From Herbaspirillum sp. CF444 (GTDB lineage Bacteria; Pseudomonadota; Gammaproteobacteria; Burkholderiales; Burkholderiaceae_D): DNA of 64,000 nt. Made by a program: the position numbers and the translations under genes. The stretch lies in the NCBI RefSeq assembly GCF_000282135.1, contig NZ_AKJW01000083.1:148679-212678 (forward strand), written 5' to 3'. Within the stretch, counting starts at the first letter, position 1, and every line of letters starts with the position of its first letter. Shown here piece by piece: positions 8,995 to 18,678 of the stretch. The notes beneath the pieces were generated by a model. The model was not told the DNA's origin. It did not search any database and was given only the letters and a program-made list of their open reading frames with translations.

Positions 8995-11460
8995 ATGACC
9001 GTTGCTCGATTCCCTGTACGCGCCACACGCTCGCCCACTCGTTCGTTGAAAATGCGCCCGCTGCCCCACTACCTGCGGCTGGCTTTGCTGGCTCTGCCGC
9101 TGCTGGCGGCAGAGCCGGCACACGCGCAAAGCACCGGCGCAAGCACCACAGTCGCGCGCAGCTACAGCATTGCCGCGGCGCCGCTGGGCCAGGCGCTGCG
9201 CCAGTTCGCCAGCGAAGCCGGCATCCTCCTTTCCGCCGACGCCAGCCTGACCCAAGGAAAGAATAGCCCCGGCCTCAACGCCAGCGTCTCGGTCAGCCAG
9301 GGTCTGCAGCAATTGCTGACCGGCACCGGCCTGGTCGCGGTCGTGCAAAACGACGGCAGCTACATCCTGCAATCCGCCGCCGCTTCCGCTGCGCAGGCGC
9401 CGCTGCCGACCATCGTCGCTTCCAGCAGCCGTACTTCGCAGGCAGACGGTACCTATCGCGTCGTACCCAGCAGCAGCACGTTGCGCAGCAATGCCTCAAC
9501 GCTGGAAATTCCACAGATCGTCAATATCGTGCCGGCGCAAGTACTCAACGATCAGCGTCCGCGCAATCTCGACGACGCACTAATGAACGTCAGCGGCATC
9601 ACCCAGGGCAACACGTTGGCCGGCACCCAGGACACCATCATGAAACGCGGCTTCGGCGGCAATCGCGACGGTTCCGTCATGCGCAACGGCATGCCGCTGG
9701 TGCAGGGCCGCGCGCTGAACGCCACCGCCGAAAGCGTGGAAGTGCTCAAAGGACCGTCGTCGCTGCTGTACGGCATCATGGATCCGGGCGGCGTGATCAA
9801 CGTTATCAGCAAGAAGCCACAACTGGAACGCCGCACTTCCATCTCGCTGCTCGGTTCCACCTATGACCACGGTCGCAGCGGCGGCGGCGCCACGCTCGAC
9901 ACCACGGGCGCCATCGGCGACACCAACCTGGCCTATCGCCTGATCGTCGACCGCGTCGACGAAAACTACTGGCGCAACTTCGGCCAGCATCAGGAAACCC
10001 TGGTCGCGCCGTCGCTGGCCTGGTACGGCAAGGAAACCCAGGTCGTGTTCTCCTACGAGCACCGCGACTTCCTGTACCCGTTCGACCGCGGCACCGCCAT
10101 CGATTCGCGCACCGGACGACCGCTCAACATCCCCGCCGATCGCCGCCTCGACGAGCCCTTCAACAACATGGTCGGCAACAGCGACCTGGTGCAACTGAAC
10201 GTCGACCACGACATCAACGCCGACTGGAAAGCCCACATCGGCCTGAGCTACAACCGCGAAGTCTACGACGCCAACCAGTTGCGCATCACCGGCCTGAATC
10301 CGACCACCGGCGTCATCACCCGCAGCAACGACGCCACCCACGGCTCGCTCAGCACTGACAGCTACGGCACCGCCTACCTGCAAGGCAAGACCAACATCGC
10401 CGGTCTGCGCAACGATATCCAGGTCGGCGCCGACATCGAATATCGCAAGATCTACCGTGCCGATCTGCTGCGTCAGGCCGCACCCAATTTCAATTTCCTG
10501 AATCCCGTGTATGGCACCTTGCAGCCATCGTCAACCGTATCGGCCAGCGACAGCGCCCAGACCGATCTGCTGCATGACCGTTCGCTGTTCATGCAAGACT
10601 CGCTCTACCTGACCGACAAGTGGATCCTGGTCGGCGGCATGCGCTATCAGGACTACAACCAGTTGGCCGGACGCGGACGTCCGTTCACCACAAACACGAA
10701 CCTCTCCGGCTCCAAATGGCTGCCACGCGCCGGCCTGATCTACAAATTGAACGATCAGTTGTCGTTCTACACCAGCTTCACCAAATCGCTCAAGCCGACC
10801 TCAACCATCGCGCCCTTCGGGACTGGTGTCGTGATCGACTCCAACGTAGCGCCTGAACAGGCAACCTCGTGGGAAGCCGGCGCCAAGTACGACCTGGCCT
10901 CCGGCCTGACGGCGACGCTGGCGGTCTACAACATCAAGAAGAAGAATGTGTTGGTGTCGCAGTTCAACGCCGTCACCAACCTGACCGACTATCGCACTGC
11001 AGGCGCTGCTCGCTCGCGCGGTATCGAACTGGACGTCACCGGCCAGTTGACCGATCGCTGGAACATCATCGGCAGCTACGCCTACACCGACGCCAAGACC
11101 ACCGAAGATCCGCTCTATGCCGGTCTGCGTCTGTGGAACGTCGCCAAGCAAACTGCCGCGCTCTCCGCCGCCTATGATTTCGGCGCCATCCTCGGCGGCG
11201 ACAAACTGCGCGCCGGCGCCGGCATGCACTATGTCGCCAAGCGCGCCGGCGATTCGGCCAACAGCTTCATGCTGCCGAGCTACACCACCGCCGACGCCTT
11301 CGCCACCTACGACACCAAAATCGGCGGCCAGTCGGTCAAGTTCCAGCTCAATGTCAAGAACATGTTCAATCGCGTTTATTACACCTCAAGCGCGAACCAG
11401 TACTTCGTCTCGATGGGCGATGCACGCCAGGTTTCGCTGCTGACCACGCTGGAGTTCTGA
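8995..11460 (+). CDS. TonB-dependent siderophore receptor with STN signalling domain
   Basis: An 821-residue outer-membrane receptor for a ferric siderophore. It has a signal peptide ending AEPAHAQS near residue 43, then a secretin/TonB N-terminal (STN) domain at about residues 50-125 (SIAAAPLGQALRQFASEAGI), a TonB box region, a plug domain (LEIPQIVNIVPAQVLNDQ, then VEVLKGPSSLLYG), and a 22-strand barrel ending in LLTTLEF with terminal Phe. The STN domain marks it as a transducer that talks to the FecR protein upstream. The start is fixed by AAGGA at 8985-8989. The ligand is not predictable; FpvA/FoxA-like hydroxamate receptors are the nearest look-alikes. Confidence 0.93.
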   Translation: MTVARFPVRATRSPTRSLKMRPLPHYLRLALLALPLLAAEPAHAQSTGASTTVARSYSIAAAPLGQALRQFASEAGILLSADASLTQGKNSPGLNASVSVSQGLQQLLTGTGLVAVVQNDGSYILQSAAASAAQAPLPTIVASSSRTSQADGTYRVVPSSSTLRSNASTLEIPQIVNIVPAQVLNDQRPRNLDDALMNVSGITQGNTLAGTQDTIMKRGFGGNRDGSVMRNGMPLVQGRALNATAESVEVLKGPSSLLYGIMDPGGVINVISKKPQLERRTSISLLGSTYDHGRSGGGATLDTTGAIGDTNLAYRLIVDRVDENYWRNFGQHQETLVAPSLAWYGKETQVVFSYEHRDFLYPFDRGTAIDSRTGRPLNIPADRRLDEPFNNMVGNSDLVQLNVDHDINADWKAHIGLSYNREVYDANQLRITGLNPTTGVITRSNDATHGSLSTDSYGTAYLQGKTNIAGLRNDIQVGADIEYRKIYRADLLRQAAPNFNFLNPVYGTLQPSSTVSASDSAQTDLLHDRSLFMQDSLYLTDKWILVGGMRYQDYNQLAGRGRPFTTNTNLSGSKWLPRAGLIYKLNDQLSFYTSFTKSLKPTSTIAPFGTGVVIDSNVAPEQATSWEAGAKYDLASGLTATLAVYNIKKKNVLVSQFNAVTNLTDYRTAGAARSRGIELDVTGQLTDRWNIIGSYAYTDAKTTEDPLYAGLRLWNVAKQTAALSAAYDFGAILGGDKLRAGAGMHYVAKRAGDSANSFMLPSYTTADAFATYDTKIGGQSVKFQLNVKNMFNRVYYTSSANQYFVSMGDARQVSLLTTLEF

Positions 11461-11462
11461 TC

Positions 11463-12569
11463 ATGCGCGCCGCCGTCCGTCATCATGGATTGGCGCTGCT
11501 GCTTGCCACGCTGGGCTTCGGCTCCGGCGTGGCAGCCACCGCAGTTGCCGCAGAATCCGCAGTATCCGCCCCTCAGCCGCTGGCCCGGATCACGCACCTC
11601 AGCGTCCTGCCTGGCTCCGGCCATAGCTGGGGCTTCGCCGCCAAGGATCCGACTCGCCCTTTCCTGTTCATTGCGCGCCGAGAAAACGGCCTGACCGTGT
11701 TCAACACCGACACGCAGCAAACTGTCCGCACGCTCGACGACAGCGCCGGCGCCAACGGCGTGGTGTTCGTTCCCGACGCAGACCGCGCCTACGTCACCAA
11801 CATGGACGGCTCGCTGACCGTGGTGCGCCTGTCCGACCTCAAGACGCTCAAGCGCCTGCCGGTCACCGACGCCAATCTCAACAGCGCCGTGTACGAACCG
11901 GTCAGCCGCCGCGTCATCATCGCCAGCGGCCGCCGCGCCAACCAGTCGGCGCTGTACATCCTCGATCCGAAGCGGGATCGCATCGTCGGCGAGCGCAACG
12001 TCGACATCAAGAAAATCGATCCGCTGCTGGTGCTCGGCGACGGCAACCTGTTGCTGCCGATGCGCGATGAAGGCAGGGTCATTCGCCTCAACGGCAAGAC
12101 GCTGGAAACACTGGCGAGTTACAGCTTTCCCGGCTGCGTGCAGCCCAGCGCACTGGCCAGCGACAATGCCAATCGCCGCCTGTTTGTCGCCTGCCGCGGC
12201 AAGGCGCCGATCCTGACGGTCGCCGATCTCGACAGCGGCGCACCAATCGCCAGCCTGCCGATCACACCGGCGGTCAACGCCCTGGCCTGGGACAGCGCGC
12301 AACGCCGCCTGCTGATCCCGAGCGGCAACGCCGGCAACCTCTCCGTCGTGCAGCAGGACGATGCCGATCATTACCGCATGCTCGGTTACGTCGGCACGCG
12401 CCTGTGGGCGCACAACATGGTGTACGACCAGGCGCGCAGTTCCGCCTATCTGTTCACCATGGACTTCACCCAACCGGCAGCGGACGCCGCCGGCCACAAG
12501 CAGGACCCCGTTTTTCACGCAGACAGCTTCACGGTTCTCACGCTCACGCTGAACCCGCCATCGCGTTAG
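11463..12569 (+). CDS. Exported YncE-like beta-propeller protein
   Basis: A 368-residue protein with a signal peptide (hydrophobic run then AVAAE near residue 31) and repeated blades of the YncE/40-residue type, e.g. LTVFNTDTQQTVRTLDD, SLTVVRLSDLKTLKRL and ALYILDPKRDRIVGERNV. It starts two bases after the receptor stop, with TGGAG at 11450-11454, so it is translated with the receptor. YncE-like proteins in iron-regulated loci are periplasmic and of uncertain role. A substrate-binding or scaffold function beside the receptor is inference. No enzyme motif is visible. Confidence 0.75.
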   Translation: MRAAVRHHGLALLLATLGFGSGVAATAVAAESAVSAPQPLARITHLSVLPGSGHSWGFAAKDPTRPFLFIARRENGLTVFNTDTQQTVRTLDDSAGANGVVFVPDADRAYVTNMDGSLTVVRLSDLKTLKRLPVTDANLNSAVYEPVSRRVIIASGRRANQSALYILDPKRDRIVGERNVDIKKIDPLLVLGDGNLLLPMRDEGRVIRLNGKTLETLASYSFPGCVQPSALASDNANRRLFVACRGKAPILTVADLDSGAPIASLPITPAVNALAWDSAQRRLLIPSGNAGNLSVVQQDDADHYRMLGYVGTRLWAHNMVYDQARSSAYLFTMDFTQPAADAAGHKQDPVFHADSFTVLTLTLNPPSR

Positions 12570-12605
12570 TTGCTGACAGCGCAGTCCCTCATCAGCACTT
12601 GGCGT

Positions 12606-12643
12606 CGCCCGGAGATTTTCTTTCCGGGCGTCTTTCTGTTTTT
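12606..12643 (+). terminator. Rho-independent terminator between receptor cluster and second receptor
   Basis: A perfect 8-bp stem CGCCCGGA (12606-12613) and TCCGGGCG (12623-12630) with a 9-base loop, followed by a T-rich run. It lies 36 bases after the beta-propeller gene and 50 bases before the next ribosome site, so it should reduce readthrough into the second receptor gene. Confidence 0.75.
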
Positions 12644-12644
12644 A

Positions 12645-12680
12645 AATTCGAGCTTGAATTCGAACTTGAATTCGACCTTT
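12645..12680 (+). repeat. Three tandem 12-bp repeats in a 5' leader
   Basis: AATTCGAGCTTG, AATTCGAACTTG and AATTCGACCTTT follow each other exactly at 12645-12656, 12657-12668 and 12669-12680, directly after the terminator and directly before GGAGA (12681-12685) of the second receptor gene. Each AATTCGAA-like unit is nearly self-complementary. A regulatory role or slipped-strand variation is inference. Confidence 0.8.
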
Positions 12681-12693
12681 GGAGAACTATCCG

Positions 12694-14820
12694 ATGAAGT
12701 CCGTTTTGCCACGCCGATTGCCGCTGGTCATGGCGCTGTTGAGCATCCCCTATGCCGCGCTGGCGCAGACCGCCACCTCCGATGCAAGCACAGACGCCTC
12801 CCTGCCCACCGTCACGGTATCCGACAAGAAAGACAGTCCCTACGCGCCCACGACCGTCGAATCCGGTCCTTACCGCGGCAACCTGCTCGACGTGCCTGCC
12901 ACCGTCAACGTCGTCTCGCGCGAGCTGATGGACATACAGGGCGCGACCGGCCTGTACGACGCACTGCGCAATGTCGCCGGCGTGGTGCGCCAGCAGCAGA
13001 GCGGTATCGCCTACGATCAGTTGTCGATCCGCGGCATCAATCTGGATAACCGCGCCAGCTATCTGTTCAATGGCGTACTGCCGTTCGACAACAACCTGCC
13101 GATTCCGATGGAAGACAAGGAACGCATGGAAGTCCTGAAAGGCGCCGCTGCGCTCTATTACGGTTTCATCACGCCGGGCGGCGTCGTCAACATGACCACC
13201 AAGCGCGCCGGTAATACGCCCGTTACAGCCGTCACGCTGAGCACCGACAACAACGGCTCCACACTCGCGCATCTGGATCTGTCGCGCCGTTTCGGCGAAG
13301 ACCAGCAATTCGGCCTGCGCATCAATGCCGTGACCAACAACGTGCATACGCCGATCGGCAACGACAACGGCTACCGCCGCATGTTCAGCGCGGCATTCGA
13401 CTGGCGCATCAACCGCCAGTTGACGCTGCGCTACGACGCCGAGTTCATCAAGGCCAGCGTCACCGAACAAGCCGCCATCGTTCCGCAAAATGCAGTCGGC
13501 GGCGTCATCACCTTGCCGTCGATTCCCGATCCGTCCAAGCTGCTGTCGATGCGCGGCAAGAACACCGTCTCCGACGCGCAGACCCACTTGCTGACCGCCG
13601 AATACGCCTTCAACGACAACTGGACCGGCAAGATCACCGCCGGTCAGTCCAAGACCCATCGCGACCGCTGGCTGTGGATCATGGACAACTACAACGCCAC
13701 CACCGGCGCCGGCACCGTCTACGGCGCCGATCAGGTCGGCCAGATCTACACCAACCAGAACGTGCGCGCCGAAATCAACGGTCTCTTCAGCACCGGTTTC
13801 CTGCAGCATGACCTGCTGATGGGCGCCAGCCAGAACCGCCTGTACCAGCCCAGCTTCTACACCTACATGTACCGCGCGGCGCAAAACCTGTACAACCCGA
13901 TCGACGTCACCACGCTGATCCGTTCTCCGACAGGCAGCAAGAGCACCCTGCGCGACCGCGGCTTCAACGAGCAGACCGTCCGCGACGGCGGCGTCTACGC
14001 ACTGGACCGCGTCACGCTCAACGATCACTGGCAAGTCGTCGGCGCCGTACGCTACAGCAAGTACACGATCGATCAACTCGCCACGGCGCGCTATTCGACG
14101 ACGGCGACCACACCGTCGCTCAGCGTGATCTACAAAGTCACGCCGAACACCAGCCTGTACGCCAGTTACGTGGAAGGTCTGGAATCCGCCGGCACCGCGC
14201 CGACCACCGCCTCCAACGCCGGCCAGTCGCTGCCCGCCGCCGTCAGCCGGCAGAAAGAAGTCGGCGTGCGTTCGCGCATTACCGACGGCCTGATGGCATC
14301 GACCGCCTTGTTTGAAATTGCCCAGCCGTCGGCCAGTACCGATAGCAGCAACGTCTACGCGATCAACGGCAAGCAACGCATCCGCGGTGTGGAAATGTCG
14401 CTGCAAGGCGACCTCACACGCAACCTGTCGCTGACGGCCTCGCTGATGTTGCTGGATGCACGGATCGCATCCTCGACCACCACCGCCCTGATCGGCAAGA
14501 CGCCGGAGAACACGCCGCAACGCACCGGCAATCTGTTCGCCACCTATCGCATCACCGCATTGCCCGGCTTGTCGGTGAGCGCCGGCGCCTTGTCGATGGG
14601 ATCGCGTCCGGTCAACGACCAGAACCAGGCCTTCATCGGCGGCTACACCACCTACACCGCCGGCCTGCGCTACCAGACCCGGATGTTCGGCAAGAAGACC
14701 ACCTTCCAGGCCAACGTCGACAACCTGACCGACAAGCGCTACTGGAGTGCCGCGGGCAGCGGCCAACTGGCCGTGGGCATGCCGCGCACGATCACGCTGT
14801 CGAGCAATGTTGAATTCTGA
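12694..14820 (+). CDS. Second TonB-dependent siderophore receptor, no STN domain
   Basis: A 708-residue outer-membrane receptor with a signal peptide ending ALAQT near residue 25. A short TonB-box region (LPTVTVSDKK) runs directly into the plug (PATVNVVSRELMDIQGATGLYDAL, MEVLKGAAALYYG, ITPGGVVNMTTKR), followed by a beta-barrel ending in VEF. It lacks the STN domain, so it should be a transporter only, not a signal transducer. The start is chosen at ATG 12694 with GGAGA eight bases upstream. It is separated from the first receptor unit by a terminator and three 12-bp repeats. A different ligand or a second step for the same ligand are both possible. Confidence 0.9.
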   Translation: MKSVLPRRLPLVMALLSIPYAALAQTATSDASTDASLPTVTVSDKKDSPYAPTTVESGPYRGNLLDVPATVNVVSRELMDIQGATGLYDALRNVAGVVRQQQSGIAYDQLSIRGINLDNRASYLFNGVLPFDNNLPIPMEDKERMEVLKGAAALYYGFITPGGVVNMTTKRAGNTPVTAVTLSTDNNGSTLAHLDLSRRFGEDQQFGLRINAVTNNVHTPIGNDNGYRRMFSAAFDWRINRQLTLRYDAEFIKASVTEQAAIVPQNAVGGVITLPSIPDPSKLLSMRGKNTVSDAQTHLLTAEYAFNDNWTGKITAGQSKTHRDRWLWIMDNYNATTGAGTVYGADQVGQIYTNQNVRAEINGLFSTGFLQHDLLMGASQNRLYQPSFYTYMYRAAQNLYNPIDVTTLIRSPTGSKSTLRDRGFNEQTVRDGGVYALDRVTLNDHWQVVGAVRYSKYTIDQLATARYSTTATTPSLSVIYKVTPNTSLYASYVEGLESAGTAPTTASNAGQSLPAAVSRQKEVGVRSRITDGLMASTALFEIAQPSASTDSSNVYAINGKQRIRGVEMSLQGDLTRNLSLTASLMLLDARIASSTTTALIGKTPENTPQRTGNLFATYRITALPGLSVSAGALSMGSRPVNDQNQAFIGGYTTYTAGLRYQTRMFGKKTTFQANVDNLTDKRYWSAAGSGQLAVGMPRTITLSSNVEF

Positions 14821-14852
14821 TGATCTTGACTTGATAACGAAAGGATGAACAC

Positions 14853-15632
14853 ATGATCCGCACTTTTTCCCGCCTGCTGCGGCTGGCGCTTGTAGCAGCC
14901 GCGACACTCATCGGCATTGCACCGTTAAACATCGCCCACGCTGCCGATGTTGCCACCCCTCAGAAAAAAATTCTCTACGTCACGCGCCTGGATCTGCCCG
15001 CCAACGCCAGCGAACGCAACAAGGAATTGCAGCAGAAAGGCATGGCCAGCGACACCAGGGTACGCACGCATCTGGAAGCCATGGGTTACGCCGTGACCTT
15101 CGCCGACCAGAGCGCACCGCCGGCCAATGCCGAGAAATACGACTTGGTGATTCTGTCATCGGTGGTGCAATCGCGTGAACTGACCGATACCGCCTACAAG
15201 GATGTGCGCGTTCCCATGCTGACCTGGGAAAATGACTTGTTCGACTCGCTGCGCCTGACCGGCCGCAAGAAAGGCGAAGTCTACGGCGAGGTGGAAAAGG
15301 AGCATTACATCCGCATCGTCAACGCACCGCATCCGCTGGCTGCCGGACTGCCGGCCGGCAAGACCTACGTCTATCCGCGTGACACCTCCATGGGTTGGGG
15401 CACGCCGGCGCGCAGCGCAATCGTGATCGCGACCTTGCCGGGCGACCTCGACAAGGCCGTGATCTTCGGCTACGAGAAAGGCGCGACGATGGATTACGAC
15501 TTCGTCGCACCGGCGCGCCGTGTCGCCTTCTTCCTCGACAACCTGACCTTTGACCAACTGACGCCGATCGGCCTGCGCCTGTTCGATGCTGCAGTTGTCT
15601 GGGCGCTGGCTCCCGCGCCGGCGAAGAACTAA
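14853..15632 (+). CDS. Exported ThuA-like / amidotransferase-fold protein
   Basis: A 259-residue protein with a signal peptide (to about AHAADV, residue 32) and a mature domain beginning ILYVTR. The pattern (VRTHLEAMGYAVTF, YDLVILSSVVQ, VPMLTWENDLFDSL, HPLAAGLPAG) resembles ThuA or class-I amidotransferase-like folds. No catalytic Cys is evident. AAGGA at 14841-14845 supports the start. It is 33 bases after the second receptor and is probably co-transcribed. Its stop overlaps the stop of the convergent dehydrogenase gene (15629-15632). Function is unknown; a periplasmic role in ligand handling is inference from the neighbourhood. Confidence 0.65.
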   Translation: MIRTFSRLLRLALVAAATLIGIAPLNIAHAADVATPQKKILYVTRLDLPANASERNKELQQKGMASDTRVRTHLEAMGYAVTFADQSAPPANAEKYDLVILSSVVQSRELTDTAYKDVRVPMLTWENDLFDSLRLTGRKKGEVYGEVEKEHYIRIVNAPHPLAAGLPAGKTYVYPRDTSMGWGTPARSAIVIATLPGDLDKAVIFGYEKGATMDYDFVAPARRVAFFLDNLTFDQLTPIGLRLFDAAVVWALAPAPAKN

Positions 15633-18600
15633 ATCCTTCCTCCACCGTCCAGTGCGGCCGCCAACACGCGGGCCACGTGGACGGCTTCGCGCCCGGCGCC
15701 GTCGTGGATCTGATGACGGCAACTGGTGCCGTCAGCCACCACAATTGCTTCCGCCGCAGCCTTGCGCACCGCCGGCAACAGCGCCAGCTCCGCCATCGCC
15801 ATCGATGCCTCGTAGTGCTCCTCCTCGTAGCCGAAGCTCCCCGCCATGCCGCAGCAGGATGATTCCACCACGGCGACTTCCGCCTGGGGAATCCACTGCA
15901 ACACGGTCGGCACCGGGCGGAAAGCGTCGAACGCCTTTTGATGGCAGTGACCGTGCAGCACGATCTTGTTGGACGACAGCGGCTTGAGATCGAGCTTCAA
16001 CTTGCCGGCCTTGTGTTCCTTCACCAGAAACTCTTCAAACAGGAAAGCCGATTTCGCCAGTTGTTGTGCTTCCTCGCCGTAACCGTAGTTCAAAAACTCA
16101 TCGCGCAAGGACAGCAGACAGGACGGTTCCAGCCCGACCACGGCCACGCCCCGGTGTACGTAGGGCATCAGCGCATCCAGCGTGCGGCGCGCTTCAGCCT
16201 TGGCCTGGTCGACCAGCCCCGCCGCCAGATAGGTGCGGCCGCAGCAGAGCGGACGCTGTTCCGGCAGCGTGTTGAAATGCACCTTGTAACCGGCGGCTTC
16301 CAAAACCTGCTGCGCGGCGCGGGCGTTTTCCGGTTCCATGTTGTTGTTGAAGGTGTCGACGAACAGCAGGACTTCTTTGTCTGCATTTGTCGCCGGCGCA
16401 CTCTGCGCATTGCTCAGAAACGCTTTACGGAAGCGCGGCAACGAACGCTGCGGCGCCAGCCCCAGCAAACCCTTCACCCAGCCGGAAATCACCGGAATCT
16501 TCTCCGCCAATGCCAGCGCCCCGCCGACGCTGCCGGCATAGGACGCGTACGCCGGCATGTAGGCGATCAGCCTGTCGCGCAGGCTGATGCCGTGCTTGGC
16601 GGCCCAGGCGGCGCGCGCTTCGATCTTGATCTTGGCCATGTCGACGCCGGTCGGGCAATCGCGCTTGCAGCCCTTGCAGGAGACGCACAGGTCCAGCACT
16701 TCCTTGACCTCGGGGCTGGCCAGCCCGTCGCTGCCGAGCTGCCCGGATAGCGCCAGCCGCACGGTATTGGCGCGACCGCGCGTGACATGTTTTTCATCAC
16801 GCGTGACGCGATAGCTCGGGCACATGGTGCCGGCGTCGAACTTGCGGCAGTGGCCATTGTTGTTGCACATCTCGACCAGCTTGGCCAGACCGTCGCTGCG
16901 ATCGCCGCCGCTGCCGGGCGCGCTTTCCTTGCCGGTCAGCGGATCGCGCTTGACGTTCCATGGCGACCAGTCCAGCGCCGGGCTGTAAGGCAACTCGCGA
17001 TAGCCGGGCGCAAAGCGGAAGTTGCTCGCGTCGTCCATCTTGGGCGGACGCACGATCTTGTCGGGATTGAAGCGATTGTCGGGATCGAACAGATCCTTGA
17101 TCTCGCTGAAGGCGGCGTTGAGTTTCGGCCCGTATTGCCATGCCACCCACTCGCCCCGGCACAGGCCGTCGCCATGTTCGCCGGAATACGCGCCCTTGTA
17201 TTTGCGCACCAGCACCGCGGCGGCTTCGGCGATTTCGCGCATGTCCTTCGCGCCACCGCGCCGCATGTCGAGGATGGGCCGCACGTGCAAGGTGCCGACG
17301 CTGGCGTGGGCGTACCAGGTGCCCTCGGTGCCGTACTTGTGGAACACTTCGGTCAGCTGGCGCGTGTACTCGGCCAAATGCTCCAGCGGCACGGCGCAAT
17401 CTTCGATGAAGGACACCGGCTTGCCGTCGCCCTTCATGCTCATCATGATGTTCAGCCCCGCCTTGCGCACGTCCCACAAGGCTTTTTGCTCGTTGGCGTT
17501 GGGCATGTCGACCACCGATCCGGGCAAGCCGAGGTCGCCCATCAGTTCGCCCAGACGCTTGAGCTGTTCCAGTTGCCGGTCGAGATTTTCGCCGGAGAAT
17601 TCCACCAGCAAAATCGCTTCCGGATGGCCGACCAGCGCCTTCTCGATCACCGGCTTGAAGGCCGGATTGCTCATCGCCAGGTCGATCATGGTGCGATCGA
17701 CCAGCTCGACCGCGGTCGGTCCCAGCTTGACGATATGCTGGGTCATGTCCATCGATTGATAGAAGGTCGGGAAATTGACCACGCCCAGCACCTTGTGCGC
17801 CGGCAGCGGCACCAGCGCCAGCATGATCTGGCGGCTGTAGGCCAGCGTGCCTTCCGAGCCGATCAGGATATGCGCCAGGTTGGCGACGCCGTCGTCGGTG
17901 TAGGCGCGCGGATTCTGGCAATCGAAAATGTCGATGTTGTAACCGGCCACGCGGCGCAATACCTTGGGGATGCGTTCGGCGATTTCGCCACGCTCGCGCT
18001 GCGCGATGGTTTGCAGTCCGCGCACGATGTCGCCGATGCGACCGCTGCCGGGCATCTCCGGCAAACGACCGAAGCGGCCTTCGGTGCCGTCGGCCAGCAC
18101 GGCCTCAATGGCCAGCACGTTGTGCACCATGTTGCCGTATTCGATCGAGCGCGAGCCGCAGGAGTTATTGCCGGACATGCCGCCGATGGTGCATTGCGCC
18201 GCCGTCGAGACGTCCACCGGAAACCACAAGCCATGGGGCTTGAGCCAGGCGTTGAGGTGATCGAGCACCATGCCCGGCTCGACCGTGATGGTGCGCGCAA
18301 CCGGATCGAAGTCGATCACCTGGTTGAGATACTTGCTGTTGTCGACGATCAGCGCTTCGCCGACGGTCTGGCCGCACTGGCTGGTGCCGGCGCCCCGGGC
18401 CAGCACCGGCATGCGATGCTGGCGCGCGATATCGAGCGCGATCTTCAGGTCGGCCTGATCGCGCGGCACGACCACGCCCAACGGCATGATCTGATAGATG
18501 GAGGCATCGGTGGCGTAACGACCGCGATCGGCTTTGCCGAACATGACTTCGCCGCGCATCTCGCGCTGCAATTGCATGGCGAACGGCGTAGCGGGTGCAG

Positions 18601-18646
18601 TGCTCCGCCCGCTCGGAGGAACAAGATGGATGGGCTTGACCAGCAT
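15629..18646 (-). CDS. FAD/Fe-S D-2-hydroxyacid dehydrogenase (YdiJ-like, GlcD-GlpC fusion)
   Basis: A 1005-residue three-part flavoprotein. The FAD-binding type-4 domain spans about residues 50-260 (PVLARGAGTSQCGQ, GGMSGNNSCGSRS). The vanillyl-alcohol-oxidase-type cap runs to about 560. An Fe-S domain near 590-680 has LCVSCKGCKRDCP, and two cysteine-rich CCG domains lie near 760-1000 (LCCGRTYLAAG, ESSCCGMAGSFGYE). The family oxidises D-2-hydroxyacids such as D-lactate or D-2-hydroxyglutarate and passes electrons to the respiratory chain. AGGA before ATG 18646 supports the start. It is the last gene of a minus-strand operon with a hydratase, an MFS carrier and an aminotransferase. The exact substrate is unknown. 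Confidence 0.88.
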   Translation of the reverse strand: MLVKPIHLVPPSGRSTAPATPFAMQLQREMRGEVMFGKADRGRYATDASIYQIMPLGVVVPRDQADLKIALDIARQHRMPVLARGAGTSQCGQTVGEALIVDNSKYLNQVIDFDPVARTITVEPGMVLDHLNAWLKPHGLWFPVDVSTAAQCTIGGMSGNNSCGSRSIEYGNMVHNVLAIEAVLADGTEGRFGRLPEMPGSGRIGDIVRGLQTIAQRERGEIAERIPKVLRRVAGYNIDIFDCQNPRAYTDDGVANLAHILIGSEGTLAYSRQIMLALVPLPAHKVLGVVNFPTFYQSMDMTQHIVKLGPTAVELVDRTMIDLAMSNPAFKPVIEKALVGHPEAILLVEFSGENLDRQLEQLKRLGELMGDLGLPGSVVDMPNANEQKALWDVRKAGLNIMMSMKGDGKPVSFIEDCAVPLEHLAEYTRQLTEVFHKYGTEGTWYAHASVGTLHVRPILDMRRGGAKDMREIAEAAAVLVRKYKGAYSGEHGDGLCRGEWVAWQYGPKLNAAFSEIKDLFDPDNRFNPDKIVRPPKMDDASNFRFAPGYRELPYSPALDWSPWNVKRDPLTGKESAPGSGGDRSDGLAKLVEMCNNNGHCRKFDAGTMCPSYRVTRDEKHVTRGRANTVRLALSGQLGSDGLASPEVKEVLDLCVSCKGCKRDCPTGVDMAKIKIEARAAWAAKHGISLRDRLIAYMPAYASYAGSVGGALALAEKIPVISGWVKGLLGLAPQRSLPRFRKAFLSNAQSAPATNADKEVLLFVDTFNNNMEPENARAAQQVLEAAGYKVHFNTLPEQRPLCCGRTYLAAGLVDQAKAEARRTLDALMPYVHRGVAVVGLEPSCLLSLRDEFLNYGYGEEAQQLAKSAFLFEEFLVKEHKAGKLKLDLKPLSSNKIVLHGHCHQKAFDAFRPVPTVLQWIPQAEVAVVESSCCGMAGSFGYEEEHYEASMAMAELALLPAVRKAAAEAIVVADGTSCRHQIHDGAGREAVHVARVLAAALDGGGRI

Positions 18647-18678
18647 GAAGTAGTCCTGTCAAAAAACGAGCGTGGAAT

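Noticed and set aside
12592..14907. Long minus-strand frame of 771 codons opposite the second TonB receptor
   Set aside because: Antisense shadow of a GC-rich gene. The plus strand has signal peptide, plug and barrel; the minus frame has Gly/Val/Arg-rich low-complexity sequence and no motif.
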